Assembly: GCA_963513935.1 (NCBI GenBank)
Contig: OY740774.1
Location: 92,031,847 to 92,095,846 of the forward strand
Reading direction: 5' to 3'
Origin: Aphrophora alni
Taxonomy: Eukaryota; Arthropoda; Insecta; Hemiptera; Aphrophoridae
DNA: 64,000 nt
The notes below the pieces were generated by a model that made no database searches, was not told where the DNA came from, and was given only the letters and a program-made list of their open reading frames with translations. Position 1 is the first letter of the stretch; each line of letters begins with the position of its first letter. This document shows, piece by piece, positions 47,211 to 60,477 of this stretch. Position numbers and translations under genes: made by a program.

Positions 47211-49305
47211 ATTACTAAAAATATTAAAAGTAGTTTTTAATGTGGATGCTTAATTTTCTGTTTACAAATATCAGTGAATATATTCATATTATTGTATTTA
47301 TTGTATCTTATTTGACATATAAGTTGATTTAAACTGTATTAAATAAATGTGCGCCACCGTTTATCATAATCAAAAATTAGAAATAAATTACTAAATATAT
47401 AAATACATTGCAAAAACAATTTTAAAAAAGTTTTTAAATATTATGTCATCTACATTGTTTATTTGTACTCAAAGCATATTTTGTAAAGACTGAAAAAACA
47501 GCTTTTTTTTAATTTGGAGTTTCAATCAATTATGACTATCACATTATTATACATGTAGATCTGCTTAGACACCATTTAAACTAATTTTATAAATTACGTT
47601 AATTTCATCGTCCATATATCTCAATAATATTTCACTTACCCTTTCATCCTAAGATTAGTGAATTGCTTTTGTGGGTTCATCAAGTAATTATTTTACAAGT
47701 CTATTATGAAATATCGTACCTACATTATTAGCGTTCAATATATGAGCATCAGATTTTTAGACAAAGGAAAACAACATACCTTTATAAGTTTATAAATAGA
47801 TAGTTCTACCCAAGCTTCATCTACTTGACCAAAATAATATTCTATCTGTCATCTATTTCTTATAATCAAATTTTTATGTAATACATTTTACAAATTATTC
47901 TCACTTTGTACGTTGGTTCAACTCGTTGATAGGTTCTGAGATCACAGATCGAATAACTCTGGAATTGCTTTTACCTATAAGTGATGAAGCGTTCTTTTTA
48001 AACCCTCATGGGAAATATATTTCCATATTGATATATACTTTCAATATTTAGACATAAATATTAATGCTTACTTTTGTGAGATAATACATTTAATTGTAAT
48101 TTATTGTAAACTAATATCTTTATTAAACATTTAAACTCCCATATTTAAACATTAGGCAGGATAAAATAATGATCAGAACAATATTCATATTATCACTCCA
48201 CGATTATACTGCTGTTTAGATAATAATACAAGCCTGTGTGAATAGGTTAAAACGTTTTGGGCTAGACAATTGTTATTAAAAGATAGAAACGATTATTTAA
48301 TTTTAAAGTTGGACATATTCAATATTCAGTCATTCAGTAAGTGAAATGACCCTCTAAAAAAAATTATAATACGACCTCTTATTAGCTACCTCTAGTAAAA
48401 TTTGTGAAACTTACAATTAAGACACTCTAATTTACGTTGTGCAGCTTTATATGTTTTAAAAAAACTTAATTTGTTGCGTACTTCATATACAATAAATCAT
48501 TACTACTGAAATGATTAAGAGATAAATGAATTACGTAACACAAGAATTTCAGATGAACATGATCACAAACGATGTTTAAACATTCATTACTTTTTAAGTA
48601 ATTAATATACGTCCTTCCGTTTTGAGAGAAATTTTATTCCCAGTATTATGTTAAATATTTGAACGATTTTGTATTTATAAATTGAAATCTATGTACTTAA
48701 AAGAAAGATATAACAATGAAACAAAATAAATTACTGAATTCGGAATGAAAACAAGCAGAAATACTATCAAAATTGATTTTATTGAAACTTTATCCACTTT
48801 ACCCTCCAGTCGGAGACATTTGCGACAGTCTTTACGGCTTATAGACTATGGAGCTGTTACTTTGAACAATATAACCTTACTGTCTCCACAACAATTTCAC
48901 TCTGACTATATTCTGTTCTACCTAAAGGTGACATTTTATGTTGGTAGTAAAAATATATACCTTCCAGTTGTTTTTAAAAAATCAGTGTCTTTTATACGGC
49001 ACGCATTAAATATGCAGTCTAAAATTGTAATATAATTTATTATCCATAATTCTGTTTAAAAAGGAATATTTGAAAGAATACTATCCCAAACAGATGTCTT
49101 TATTCAAACACCAGTAGCGTCAATCGTCACCTATTTAAAACTCATCTTTTACCTGAACTCTATTACAAAAGTATCGAAAAATTTACATTTTTATTTATTA
49201 AAATAAATAAGGTTTAAACCTACCTTGGTAGAATACTTAAAGCTTTATAGAATACTGTGCTAAATAACAAAATAAACAATGACTGATATTGGACTATTAT
49301 AATAT
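47211..49305. other. No supported gene
   Basis: AT-rich DNA. The 96-codon + frame at 48745-49035 starts in AT-rich context, has no recognisable domain and no convincing splice or promoter signals; I leave it uncalled. Confidence 0.5.
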
Positions 49306-49556
49306 TATTCAAGGATAAAATAAAACAATAAAGCTTAAAGTCTTAAAGGTTCAAAATATTTTAATAATATAAATGAGCTACAATTGTTTTGCCTTGGGGC
49401 ATCATTGGATAACTGATAATTAACAGGTATTGGCAACTATTTATACATGTTAATTATCAGTTACCCGATGATGCCGCAAAGCGAAACTATTGTAGATCAT
49501 ATATATTAATAAATATTTTGAAACTTTAGGCTTTATTGCTTTATTTTATTCTTGAA
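49306..49556. mobile_element. Foldback MITE, about 250 bases
   Basis: ATTCAAGGATAAAATAAAAC on the left is matched by TTTATTTTATTCTTGAAT on the right, and the complementarity continues inwards through CATCATTGGATAACTGATAA / TTATCAGTTACCCGATGATG to a loop of about 24 bases near 49429-49452. No coding frame. Its ends differ from those of the 4283 and 19010 elements, so it is a separate family. Confidence 0.75.
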
Positions 49557-52500
49557 TATGGAGTTTCAACAAGAAATATCTGCTGTTACATTAAAATTTA
49601 TTAAATTATTGTTTAATTTATAGGTGAACTATTTACAGGTGCAATTGGAAATTTTGTTAATTAAGAATCATAACTTCTTAAAAATTAGCCAAAGCATATT
49701 TGTTTAACAAATTAATATGTTTGTCTTGTTTTAAAGGCACCTGGTAATCAGCTGTATTCACTTTTAAAGGGATCCTTTTCGTGTTTTATTTTAGTTTAGT
49801 TTTTATAAAAGTATTATTTCAATAACTATGGTGCCATTCAATATTTTAAAATGTAATTATTCCTCGGTGAATTACAGATAGTTTTCTCTTACCATATTCT
49901 GAAATTCTAACTCTTCTTAGATAGACATAATAGTATAATTACCTGTTTCCAATGATACCTCTTCATGAGAGCTACTAATAAAAAATGTAAAGCAAATCAA
50001 AGTTAACCCAGACTATATAAGTTTTCAAAAAACAAATATAAATACAGACAATAAAAAAATTTGTTCACTATAGTTTTTAAACAATTATACTATGTTAAAG
50101 TTTATATTGGATACTAGTCTTACTAAATCGTCCTTTGTAAATCATAGTTGTATTGAAACCAAACCGAACCTTAAACACTTGGACCAATTTGTCATATGTT
50201 ATTGTGGAATGTGATATATTTATGACAACTATGTTATCCTATTGAATACATATACATGGAAAAAACCAGAAAATACTAAATTGATTGATGACTGTTCTCA
50301 AGTTTTTTAACGTTTTTTAAAATCATATCTATTATATGATTAAGAATTCTTTATTTTTGTTTCAAAATGTTTTAAATCCCTGTATTAGTGAGTAAGTACA
50401 TTATTTATAACAATGGTTATTTGTTTTAAAATAAAATAATTTTTCAAAATATGGGAGTTGTCTTGGGGAATAATGCCATAAGTAAAACTTAAAATAATGA
50501 GATTGACATAAATATTAGTATTAGATAAGCTTGGTTGAATAAATTATTTTAACAGAAATTTTTAAACTATGTAATCAACATACCTCCAGTCTATGATCTA
50601 TAAAATAAGAAATAATGAACACATTTATTTTACCGTTCTTTTATAATAATATTTTAAACAATTGGTTTCAATATAATTTTATATTGAGACCATAACATTC
50701 CAGCATTAATTGCTTTCAACCGATTCACTTTATTATTTCATTTGCCGTTTCACTAGCTATCGTTAAATCAGTTGGGAGTAGTAAAGAGTGTAAGCCAAAT
50801 TAATTAGTTGTCGTCATTGAAATAAAATATCCCAATTACTGTTAGGAAATATATTATTTATTGGATAACAGTAATATTAGTGGACTTGGGAATTATTCGT
50901 TGATTTATTAGGATGTTAAACGACAACAAGTGTAATACAATATAAAAAAAAATAAACTTCTTTTTTTTAATTTAACTATTTTAAGATTGTATTATAAACA
51001 AGTTTTACCAGTAACATGTTTATTGTATACCCTTTATTTGATTGAAAATAAAATGTTTCTCTTTTTAGACACAAGGTAACAGCACTTGTCGTTAACCGTA
51101 AGGTGCATATTACATTTAAAATTCATTTATTTTCAATTTGTTTCTGTTCAAAATATTAACCTATACTTTTCAATCAAATTAAACCTTTTTTTGGGAAATA
51201 TTTCATATTAAAAATTTAAACGTATTTTAAATTTAGTTTAATTTTATTACTCTTACTAAATAATGCTAATACTTGAACTTATTTAAATACTAAATATTTA
51301 TAATAACAAAAATTTTGGCAAGTACATACTGTATATATCGTTGTGGGTATAAATTTTTTAAAACGTAGTGAGTGGCAAAACATATGTTTTATACTTCTTA
51401 TTTATATATCACGCTTATTTAACCAAACATGATTTAACCGATATCTACAAATGTTCAATAGCATACTCGTTATTAGCAATAAATAAAACTTATATATATA
51501 GTGACAAATGTTAAAAATCAAACATTCAACAGTTCTCGTCTGACTACATAACATCGTCACCACTAAAAAAAATTAAACTAAAAAAATAAACTTATAGAAA
51601 ATAAGAGACTAATATTAACTAGGCCCTACGAAAAATCTGATTAAATATTAATATAACTAAAAATGTAATTATTAGAAATCACCACATTTATTTATAACTT
51701 GAGTAAGTGTTTGTACTACGAATAGTATACAGTATATATATATCAAAAGTTTGTCTTTTACCTAAAGAAATACGAAAAGATATTTTTGTTTAGTAAATAA
51801 AATATGTAACTAATACTTTCACTACTAAAACATAAAAGTACATTTAAATAAAAGACATACCATTTAAATGCAAATAGAAAAATAATATATATTCGGATGT
51901 GTTATGAAAATATCATTTATTTTGCGGCAATAAGTTAGGTTTCTACACAAATATGTTAGACATGCGTAATCTTGAACAAAAATATGCCCTATTATGAAAC
52001 CATTTACAAACAAAAATATTCTACTCTATCGGCAGAGATTATGAACCAGCACGCATCGCAAGGTATATATTTAGTGATGTTCATTCTTAATATATATACC
52101 TTCTTCTATTATTCAAAATGTGGGCCAGAAAATAAAAATGATCAGAATAAAATCACATTTGTACAAAAAATAAGAACTTAATGAGTGGAAAAAATTATTA
52201 TTTTAAAACTTAAATGGTATTGAATTTAAACAGAAAGATTAAAAATAATAATAGACTACCTATGTCACTAAATAGTTTAATTTTTTTGATGTATTTCTAG
52301 TCATTATATTGTATACATATTATTATACGATCTACTAATATTTTCAAATCGAGTGAATAATAAGAAATTGTAAGTTATGTAACATTGAGCTGAGGTAATA
52401 TGTGTCAAGGTTGCAGTTTCTAACCCCATATTATTGACAACACTAGCACGTAAACTGACGTTCAATATGTAGAGAGTAGATAACTACTAGATATTTTTAA

Positions 52501-53374
52501 ACCATACAACACTACTGAGGGGAATGGATAGTGTTTATGAGTGTTAATTAATTGAAGTGAGACGGAATACTGTGTGAAATCAACTGTAAACGAATATTAC
52601 ATTTGTCTATAACTTGGTAAAATGTTAATTGGTGCGGAAAACACTGCGATCTACATCTAGTTTCAAATCGAAACAGTAGGAAAGTTGAAATAATTGAAGT
52701 ATTGAAACTTCAATATAAAAACAATAATCTACATTTATTTATGTATCTAAGTAAGTAGAAACTTTAATATATAATTTTGAATTAGGTGTACATTTATTGT
52801 TTTAAATTGTGAATGGCTCAAGATTATAAATTTCATGATAAGGAATTTATTCAAAATTAATTTCAGCGGAATAAATATGAACATATTTCGTCGTAATTGT
52901 AAAATAAAAAAAACAATTATTACAAAAGTTATTGACGTCCATCATACAATTTAGGAATTTTAAAAGAAACAGTTGTTTTTGTTCTAAATAAATAATTTGT
53001 TGAATACTTTTTTTGTTTCAATTTGTATAATTGGATGAGAATGAAGTTATAATTATTTTATGGATAGAATTTAAAAAAAAAACACCTACTCTTCATTTCA
53101 GGTAATTTTCCAGTTTCACCACTGCTTTATGTTTTTTTTAATTCTGCTTAATTTATTTTGTAAGTAAATTCCAACAGACACACAATAGCTATGTTTTAGT
53201 AAATAATGTTATATTTTGTTGAATGGAAGTTAGCTTGTTATAATACATAGTTTATGTGTTATTACAATAAATTTATTTTAAATTACCAAGTACAATATAC
53301 CTATGAATATTAGGATTACAAATATTCATTGGTACATTTTACTTAGTCACAATATCCACCCAATATCGAAAACG
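49557..53374. other. No supported feature
   Basis: About 3.8 kb of AT-rich DNA; the 69-codon frame at 51972-52181 has no motif. No RNA gene or repeat family recognised. Confidence 0.5.
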
Positions 53375-53449
53375 TTACTCACCTGCCCAAAGATTTTGTA
53401 AAAGAAAAAAAAAGTGTTTTTTTTACAAAATCTTTGGGAAGGTGAGTAA
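53375..53449. repeat. Short hairpin with 29-base arms
   Basis: TTACTCACCTGCCCAAAGAT and onwards to TTGTAAAA pairs with TTTTACAAAATCTTTGGGAA and GGTGAGTAA with one or two mismatches, around an A/T-only loop. It could be a tiny MITE or give a small hairpin RNA. Confidence 0.8.
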
Positions 53450-54639
53450 TTTTTTTTTTTTTTTCAAATGTTCGAGTAAAAAGTTGTCACACAAAAGTTT
53501 ATTTTCGCAAAATTGTAAATAAAATATTAAATTATACACTTTTTTGTACATATTATAATTGTTCGTATAAAACACTGCTCCATGATTCTGTCACAAGAAA
53601 ATTATGTAATTGACTAACTATTAAAATGTCACCTAATCTACAACGGATCGTTTAAATTGCATAATGTTTAAATACTCTAGAAATTATTTTGAACAGAATT
53701 TTATATAAGTCCATTATAACATTGTATAATTGTATTTTTAAAAGTGAACTGGATAATAAATATACGATTTCAAACACTATAATGGATGAGCCTTGTTTAG
53801 AAATCACAAGCGTGAAAAGCGAAGTAAAATGATAAACAAATTTAAACCGTATATTTCATCAACAATGAGAATGTCTTCTTTTTTTTTTATGTTCAGAATA
53901 ATTTGTATTATAAGTACATATTAAAACGTATAACATTATAATATAAAAATAGATTTCACGAAATTTCGACGTATAGCACAAGTTTATTACAGGACAAACG
54001 ATAAATTTAAAACGCGTGATTTGCCTATTTATTTATCATTTAAAAGGCATCTTTCAATAACATGAATATACGCCAACCAAACAATCTTTTGAATCATCAT
54101 TCACATTTCCAATTAAGCACAAAAATTTTTAGAAACTATTTATGATATTAACTCTGCATAAAGTAATCAATCCATAATTACTTTGTAATTGTGCTACGTA
54201 AATATGGATTAACTATAAAGAACAGAGTTTATGTACTAATTAAGATGAATAATAACGACATAATCGTTGATTCATTTCGTCGTTTAGTGTAGCCGTGTTC
54301 TATAAAAAATTCAGTTTTTCATAATTAATGATAATTTTGTTAATTTTTTTTAGGTAATTACGTCCTTGTTTAAAATTAGGATAATTACACAATACAGACT
54401 TTCCTTCATAATGTTCCTTCCTCCTAAATTGTAAAGTTTAACCTATCATTATTCATTCTGTGTAAAACTACGCCACTGTACAAGACTGATTATTATTTCT
54501 CGCCATTCCTTTCTATTTGTGAATAAAATACGTCAAAGGATTTTGTGTATTGACCTATAAAGATCCTGACACAAGTTAGCAAGGTGAATTTCAATGAGAA
54601 TCGCTTATCCCACAAGGTAAAGTTACACAGTTGTGCGCA

Positions 54640-55070
54640 AAATCATAGCAGCGCTACCTACCGACGTATTCTGATGTAGAAGTCTCAGCAGTTGTACCGT
54701 CAGCCCTTGACTAGTGCGGATGTGTTTTTGATTTGCTATTAGTTCCCAGTGATGTTCGAGTGTTAATAATAGCAGCTGATTTTACGTGGCTTCTTAAAAT
54801 TGTTAGAAATTAAACACATTTTTGTATATCTAATTTTCTTGCGATTTAAAATAAATAATAGGACGTTTTTTCATTTTATTATATTATTAAGCTATATATT
54901 AAAAAAAAAAAAAAACAGTTATTTGCCAAATTTTAAAAAGTTAGTGAAATAATAAGTGTGATGCATGATTTAATATAGCTATAATAAATGTAATCAGTGT
55001 TTAAAATCCAATATTTATACAAAAAACAACACTCTGGACTACTGATTTATTACAAGTGTTGTATGTGAAA
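54640..55070 (+). other. Speculative 5' exon before a GTAAGT donor
   Basis: The stretch 54640-54740 is unusually GC-rich for this flank and contains TCAGT-like initiator words. A perfect donor-type GTAAGTTTTT follows at 55071. Together these could mark an alternative non-coding first exon of a gene continuing beyond the window. There is no open frame of note and no TATA box; I regard it as weak. Confidence 0.15.
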
Positions 55071-55079
55071 ATGTAAGTT

Positions 55080-58000
55080 TTTTTTTTAAATTAAGTTACA
55101 ACTTTTCATATAAAACCAATATAATTCAAAATAAGTTAACCGTAAATACATAAACAATTACATACAATTTTAACAAACACTGTAATAAATAGTACTATAT
55201 TATATTAAAAATATAATTAAAACGAAAATAACAATATAAATCTTGTAATTATTATAAATAAATATTATTCAAAATTAAACTGAAACCTATTTTGACTCAC
55301 TATTATCTATATTATTAACATAAATAATATAACACGAAAACATTTAGATTTATAAAGAATCATTGTACTCAATAAGAAATATAGTTTTACTTTTATTGTA
55401 CTTCTTTAAAAATTTATGACACAAATAATAACATAAAAACGTTCTTATTTCAAATTAAAAGGAAAGTTTAAAAACATACACATATTTAAAGTGATTCTTT
55501 GTACATACATTACTTTTTATGGTAGTTTTAGGTTTTTCTTTCCTGTGAGAAACTGGAATATACAAGACACGATGTCCTCCTTTGGTCACGTGAATAAGCT
55601 GTAGGTTTATAAAAGTTGGAATTATTTTTTTTTGGAATCAAAATAATAAACCCATTTAGTTTAATATAAAAACGAACAAAAAAAAAGGTATTTCACTACT
55701 GATCTAAGCAAAGTTTTATTCCAAATAGTGACCCTAATATTAAATATTATTAAAACGATTTTTTATAATAGTTTTTTTATCAATTGTACATTTCATTCAC
55801 GTAATAGGATAGGTTATCAAATTTTAAATCGAAATGTAAATATATAAAACCAAATGTAATGTATACAATAAGTGGTAATAATGTATCACTGTTAATTCCA
55901 TACGAATAATGGGGAGAGATAACGTATTTTTAATATCGAGTGGCAGAATTTAATCACCTAATCCTCTATAGTGGCTGGATTATACTAATATCCATAAAAA
56001 TGAAAACTGCAATCCGGTGCATTGCTGTAATGATGATACCACTGTCCAATGCTACCAACCGTAAACTACCTCGGTTAATCTCTGGATTACAAAATATATT
56101 TATGTTGTATCGTAATTTAATTATCAACTAATTTAATTTTTAATGTTGAATAAATTATATCCCAGTACAACAGGTGGTTAGAGAATTTTTCATTAATATG
56201 TTAGAGTTTCAATTCGCCATTATAAGTTATATTGTGTTAAAGTATTTCAATTAAATATCCTTACACAGATATACGTACAATAGAATAACTAGCAAATGAG
56301 AAATGAAAACGCAGAGAGCTTTTAAATTTATTTAATTATTCCAGAATTTGAATATAGTAAATAAATTAAAGTTAATATTATATAAGGGATGTTATCATTA
56401 ATATAATCAGATGACTAATGAGAGACTTTATACTGGTTATCATGTATTATGCAAAATGACGTCATTGTTTAAAATCTAATATTAATTTGAACTACTTTCG
56501 AAATAAACTTAATTCTAGTTACGAGATTGTATTAAATAATTGACAGATTGAAAATGATTCTAACATCAGATTGAAACCCTTCATTGTATCTCCAATATCT
56601 CATTAAACAAATTCCCTTACATCTCTAGTTGAAATAAATATTTGACAGAAAATGTTGTCATCAATTTTATATGAGCAATAATTTTAAAGTAACTTTTCCA
56701 AGCTAAACTAAATTAATAAAACGTTCTTAATAAATACATTTTCAAACAAACTAATTTTTGTATATTTGATACTTTAAACTAAATTTAGTTAATATGGATT
56801 AAAGAGATCAGGTTCTATTTTATTTTATTTTTATATTTAGGATATGTTCCTTCCTAGAAATATTCAACGTTTTAAATGATTAATTCATGTTTTCATTATG
56901 AATACTAAATAATTTTGGTCGAAAACAAAAATCTCTAAATAAAACTTGTGTATAGTTGAGTGACTCTAGTGAAATTTTAACTTTCAAGTAGCTTTGTCGT
57001 TGTGAAAACTGAACTGTGACAACGGTTGTTAGAAGGAAAAAAATAAACTATGTCATATGAAGCCTAGCAGTGACGTAATATAATTTCCACAAAGTAAGTA
57101 TAACAAAAATAAATGTACATATTTTGTTATAGCTACGGTTTTATATTTTTGATAATTAATGTCATAAATTGTAATAATATTGTGTGGTGTTATATTCCTT
57201 ATGTTTTTATTATCATGTAAACTTATCAATATAAACCTAAGGATTGTTTAAATTATTGAAAAGAATATAACAACCAATCTACATGTATCATTTAATTTGC
57301 CTTTTTAAATTTGTGATATATGTATAAATGTTTGCACGAGGATAGCTAACAACAAATTTAAATTACTTTTTAAATGTTATAGTGTCATATACATAGTTAA
57401 TATGTCTAAAAAATTACTTTCACTAACATGTCTTAGGGAACGTTTCTTTGTATACTGCAACAAAACTACCTTACATTTTATAATCATGTACACAATGACT
57501 TTTAAAAGAACTACTTAAACCAAAAAATATTTTTGATATTTTTATATGGTTTAATTTTAAATTTCTAATATATTAATATATATTTTATTTCTTTAAATGT
57601 AAGAATGAAATTATAAAATACAAACTACATCAACAATATATTAATACACATTAAGGTATAAGCAATCACAATGTTTTGTGATTATTTAAACGTTTTAACC
57701 AAATTGATAAAAACACAATTACTATTATATATAAGTATCTAAAAAAAACTGTGTAAAAGTGTGAAGCAAATAAGTATAACAGTTTTAAAATTACGAAGGG
57801 GTTGCGGTAAGGTTTGCATCACTCGTAAATAAATCGTTTTAAAAATATAGATTTATGCATTAAAACAAATTAAAATTGCTTTAGGACGGGTTAATTTAAA
57901 ACCTTTACACTGTAGTTTTATCTATGTATAACAAATTTACATAAATATTCACAATAAACAATTATCCCTAACCCTTAAGGCTGTAGAGTAAACAGGTAGA

Positions 58001-58760
58001 CACATTTATACTATTCTACATTATAACTAAATGTGTACTTTATACCATTATCTATGTACAACTTATATGTTAGAGAATTTCGTTCTTTAGTCCTATTAAT
58101 TGTTACGAAAACAATTGTACAATCCTTACTGTTTTAAATACAAAAAAATAAGCTTGTTGATTCGCAAAATAACAAGATTATATGTTATATTTATACTATA
58201 TACAAATTGAGAAGTAAATGTGGATGGAATTGGTGTGATAAAAGTTTTAATTAATACAAGATAACGAATAAACTCTAATATTATCTAACAGTATCATTTA
58301 AATTATCATTAAATAACACATTTTTAGTTGTAAAATATTGTTTATTCAATATTCATACAACGGGTAAAAGTTTTCTACAAACTATCTGAGAAAATAATGT
58401 AAATAAAAAAATTATTTACCTTTAAAAAATGCTCTCAATATAAAGTTGTATATAAAAATCACTTGAATTTAATGCATCTGAAAGATAAATCGATATGACA
58501 TTAGCTCGTTAAAAGCTTTTGAATAAAGGTTTAATATATTTAGTGGTATACTTACGCAAGCTATTATGTGCATTAACCTGTTTACACTACTTAGCTCAAG
58601 GCCTAACATTTTACTATGTTTGTTGACAGTATTCAGCTTTCAGACATTTGTTGTTATTTTAGCTTGTTCTAAATTTATCTCAAATAACATACTCAAATAT
58701 ATAAAACCAACAAATGAGAGTTTGTTCTTATATTCATGTGAATGTGAATTTAATCAGTAA
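55080..58760. other. No supported feature
   Basis: AT-rich DNA with only short chance frames (for example 55940-56131 and 58566-58760). No repeat family or RNA gene recognised. Confidence 0.5.
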
Positions 58761-58762
<2 letters not shown>

Positions 58763-58793
<31 letters not shown>

Positions 58794-58795
58794 TT

Positions 58796-58886
<91 letters not shown>
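58763..58886. repeat. Interrupted (TA)n microsatellite
   Basis: TA at 58763-58792, a short GATTTATG interruption, then TA at 58800-58886. Confidence 0.97.
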
Positions 58887-58889
<3 letters not shown>

Positions 58890-58890
<1 letters not shown>

Positions 58891-60442
58891 ATGTAACTTA
58901 GATCGTCTAATTAAATGTATTAAAAATCTGAACTTGTTGGCAACTCCATTTTGGATTGGGGTATCGGAGAGGGGTTTACTTTACACTAAAAAATGAGGGC
59001 TTTAAAATGAGTTATAACTCAATAGGTTTTGTTATTTAAAATTGTTGATTGCAACCCCCACCCCACCTCGACAAAATAAGGGTAGAATTCATTCATACTT
59101 CTAAAAGGTGCTGTATTTTCCCAATATAACTGCCTACAAGTTTGGAGTTAATAGGAATAACAGGTTTACAATTAAAAAGAGGTTGGGAACTGTTGCAATC
59201 TTTTGTTGATGTAATCTAGTTTATAAAAATGCATATTTCATTTGCAAATCAGAATATAAGTTTTAAATATATTTGCGAGTAGGGTAACGTGTACACGCAC
59301 GTGTGTGTGTTAATTAAAACTTAAAAACCACAACAATGATATCGAAATTAAAGCAGTGATTATCTATTAATATCTGTTACATAGAGAAAAAATAACACAT
59401 CAACTGTTCTTTAAATATTTATATTTTCTACAACTGTTTTACTAATACTAACTGTGTATAGTCAAGTGATAAAGATTGTAGCATTATTGGTATGCTATAC
59501 ACAGTAATGCTAAGTGGGCTTTCGTCAAAAATACCCTGTAAGTATTGCGTAAGAAAGACATTATAAATTATAATTGGAGTGTTTAAAACATTCTTGGGTA
59601 TTCTTTCTTTAAATAAATTATAATTACTTTTAAATTTTGAAGTTAGAACGTTTTTGTACAATTTCTTATCGAAGTCATTGATAACATTTACATTAAAAAA
59701 TGTGTAAGTATTTTAGTTTTTAAATTTTTAAAAAAAGGAGAAAATGTATATATTTAATTTCGATCATTTATTAGGCTAGAAACTATGGGTAAGCTATTAT
59801 ATTGTTTTACATCTATTTTGATTTCAGAATGTATCAACTATCCTTTGAAAAACTCTGACAACCTGTAATTCATTAATAATGACTTCATAGCTCTGTAATA
59901 GAACTCTCATAAAAACATAAAGTTTGTGGTAGGTTTCGGATAAAATTTCTACCATTCAATTTGGAATTTTTTTTTCAGGGACACAAGTATTTATATATTT
60001 TTTCCTAAATTTTAAACAACAAGAAATTCGTCTCTTTTGAACAAATATCAATAACAGAACTATAGTTTAGATGCAAAAATGTATACTAATAAAAATAACA
60101 CAAGCAATATAAACAGAAATATACTTCAAACTATTTCAAAAAGCACACATTCCAATGAAATATATATTATAATACAAATTTAATTTATTAAAATTGATTA
60201 TCTTTGTATAGTAAAGTTTTTAAGAATGAGAATATTCTGACCAACGCATGTACAGTTTTTTTCATGAGAAATTCCCTAACAATGTTTTGCTAGGAAGGAT
60301 CCACCTGCCAACATATTGTTTCTTTATCGAAAGGATTTGTTATACTACAACCCATGAAACGTAATATCATATATTTTATTAAAGATTGTTTGTCTTTATT
60401 TACCTTAGTTGAATTATCTTCAATCCTTAGAATTTATTAAAG

Positions 60443-60446
<4 letters not shown>
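58890..60446. other. No supported feature
   Basis: AT-rich DNA; a small C-rich patch at 59050-59070 (CAACCCCCACCCCACC) is isolated. The minus-strand frame at 59428-59661 has no motif. Confidence 0.5.

Positions 60447-60477
<31 letters not shown>
60447..60477. repeat. (TA)n microsatellite
   Basis: Uninterrupted TA over about 30 bases. Confidence 0.95.

Noticed and set aside
48745..49035. 96-residue + strand frame
   Set aside because: No recognisable domain, no splice or promoter context, and the length is within chance for a 64-kb window.
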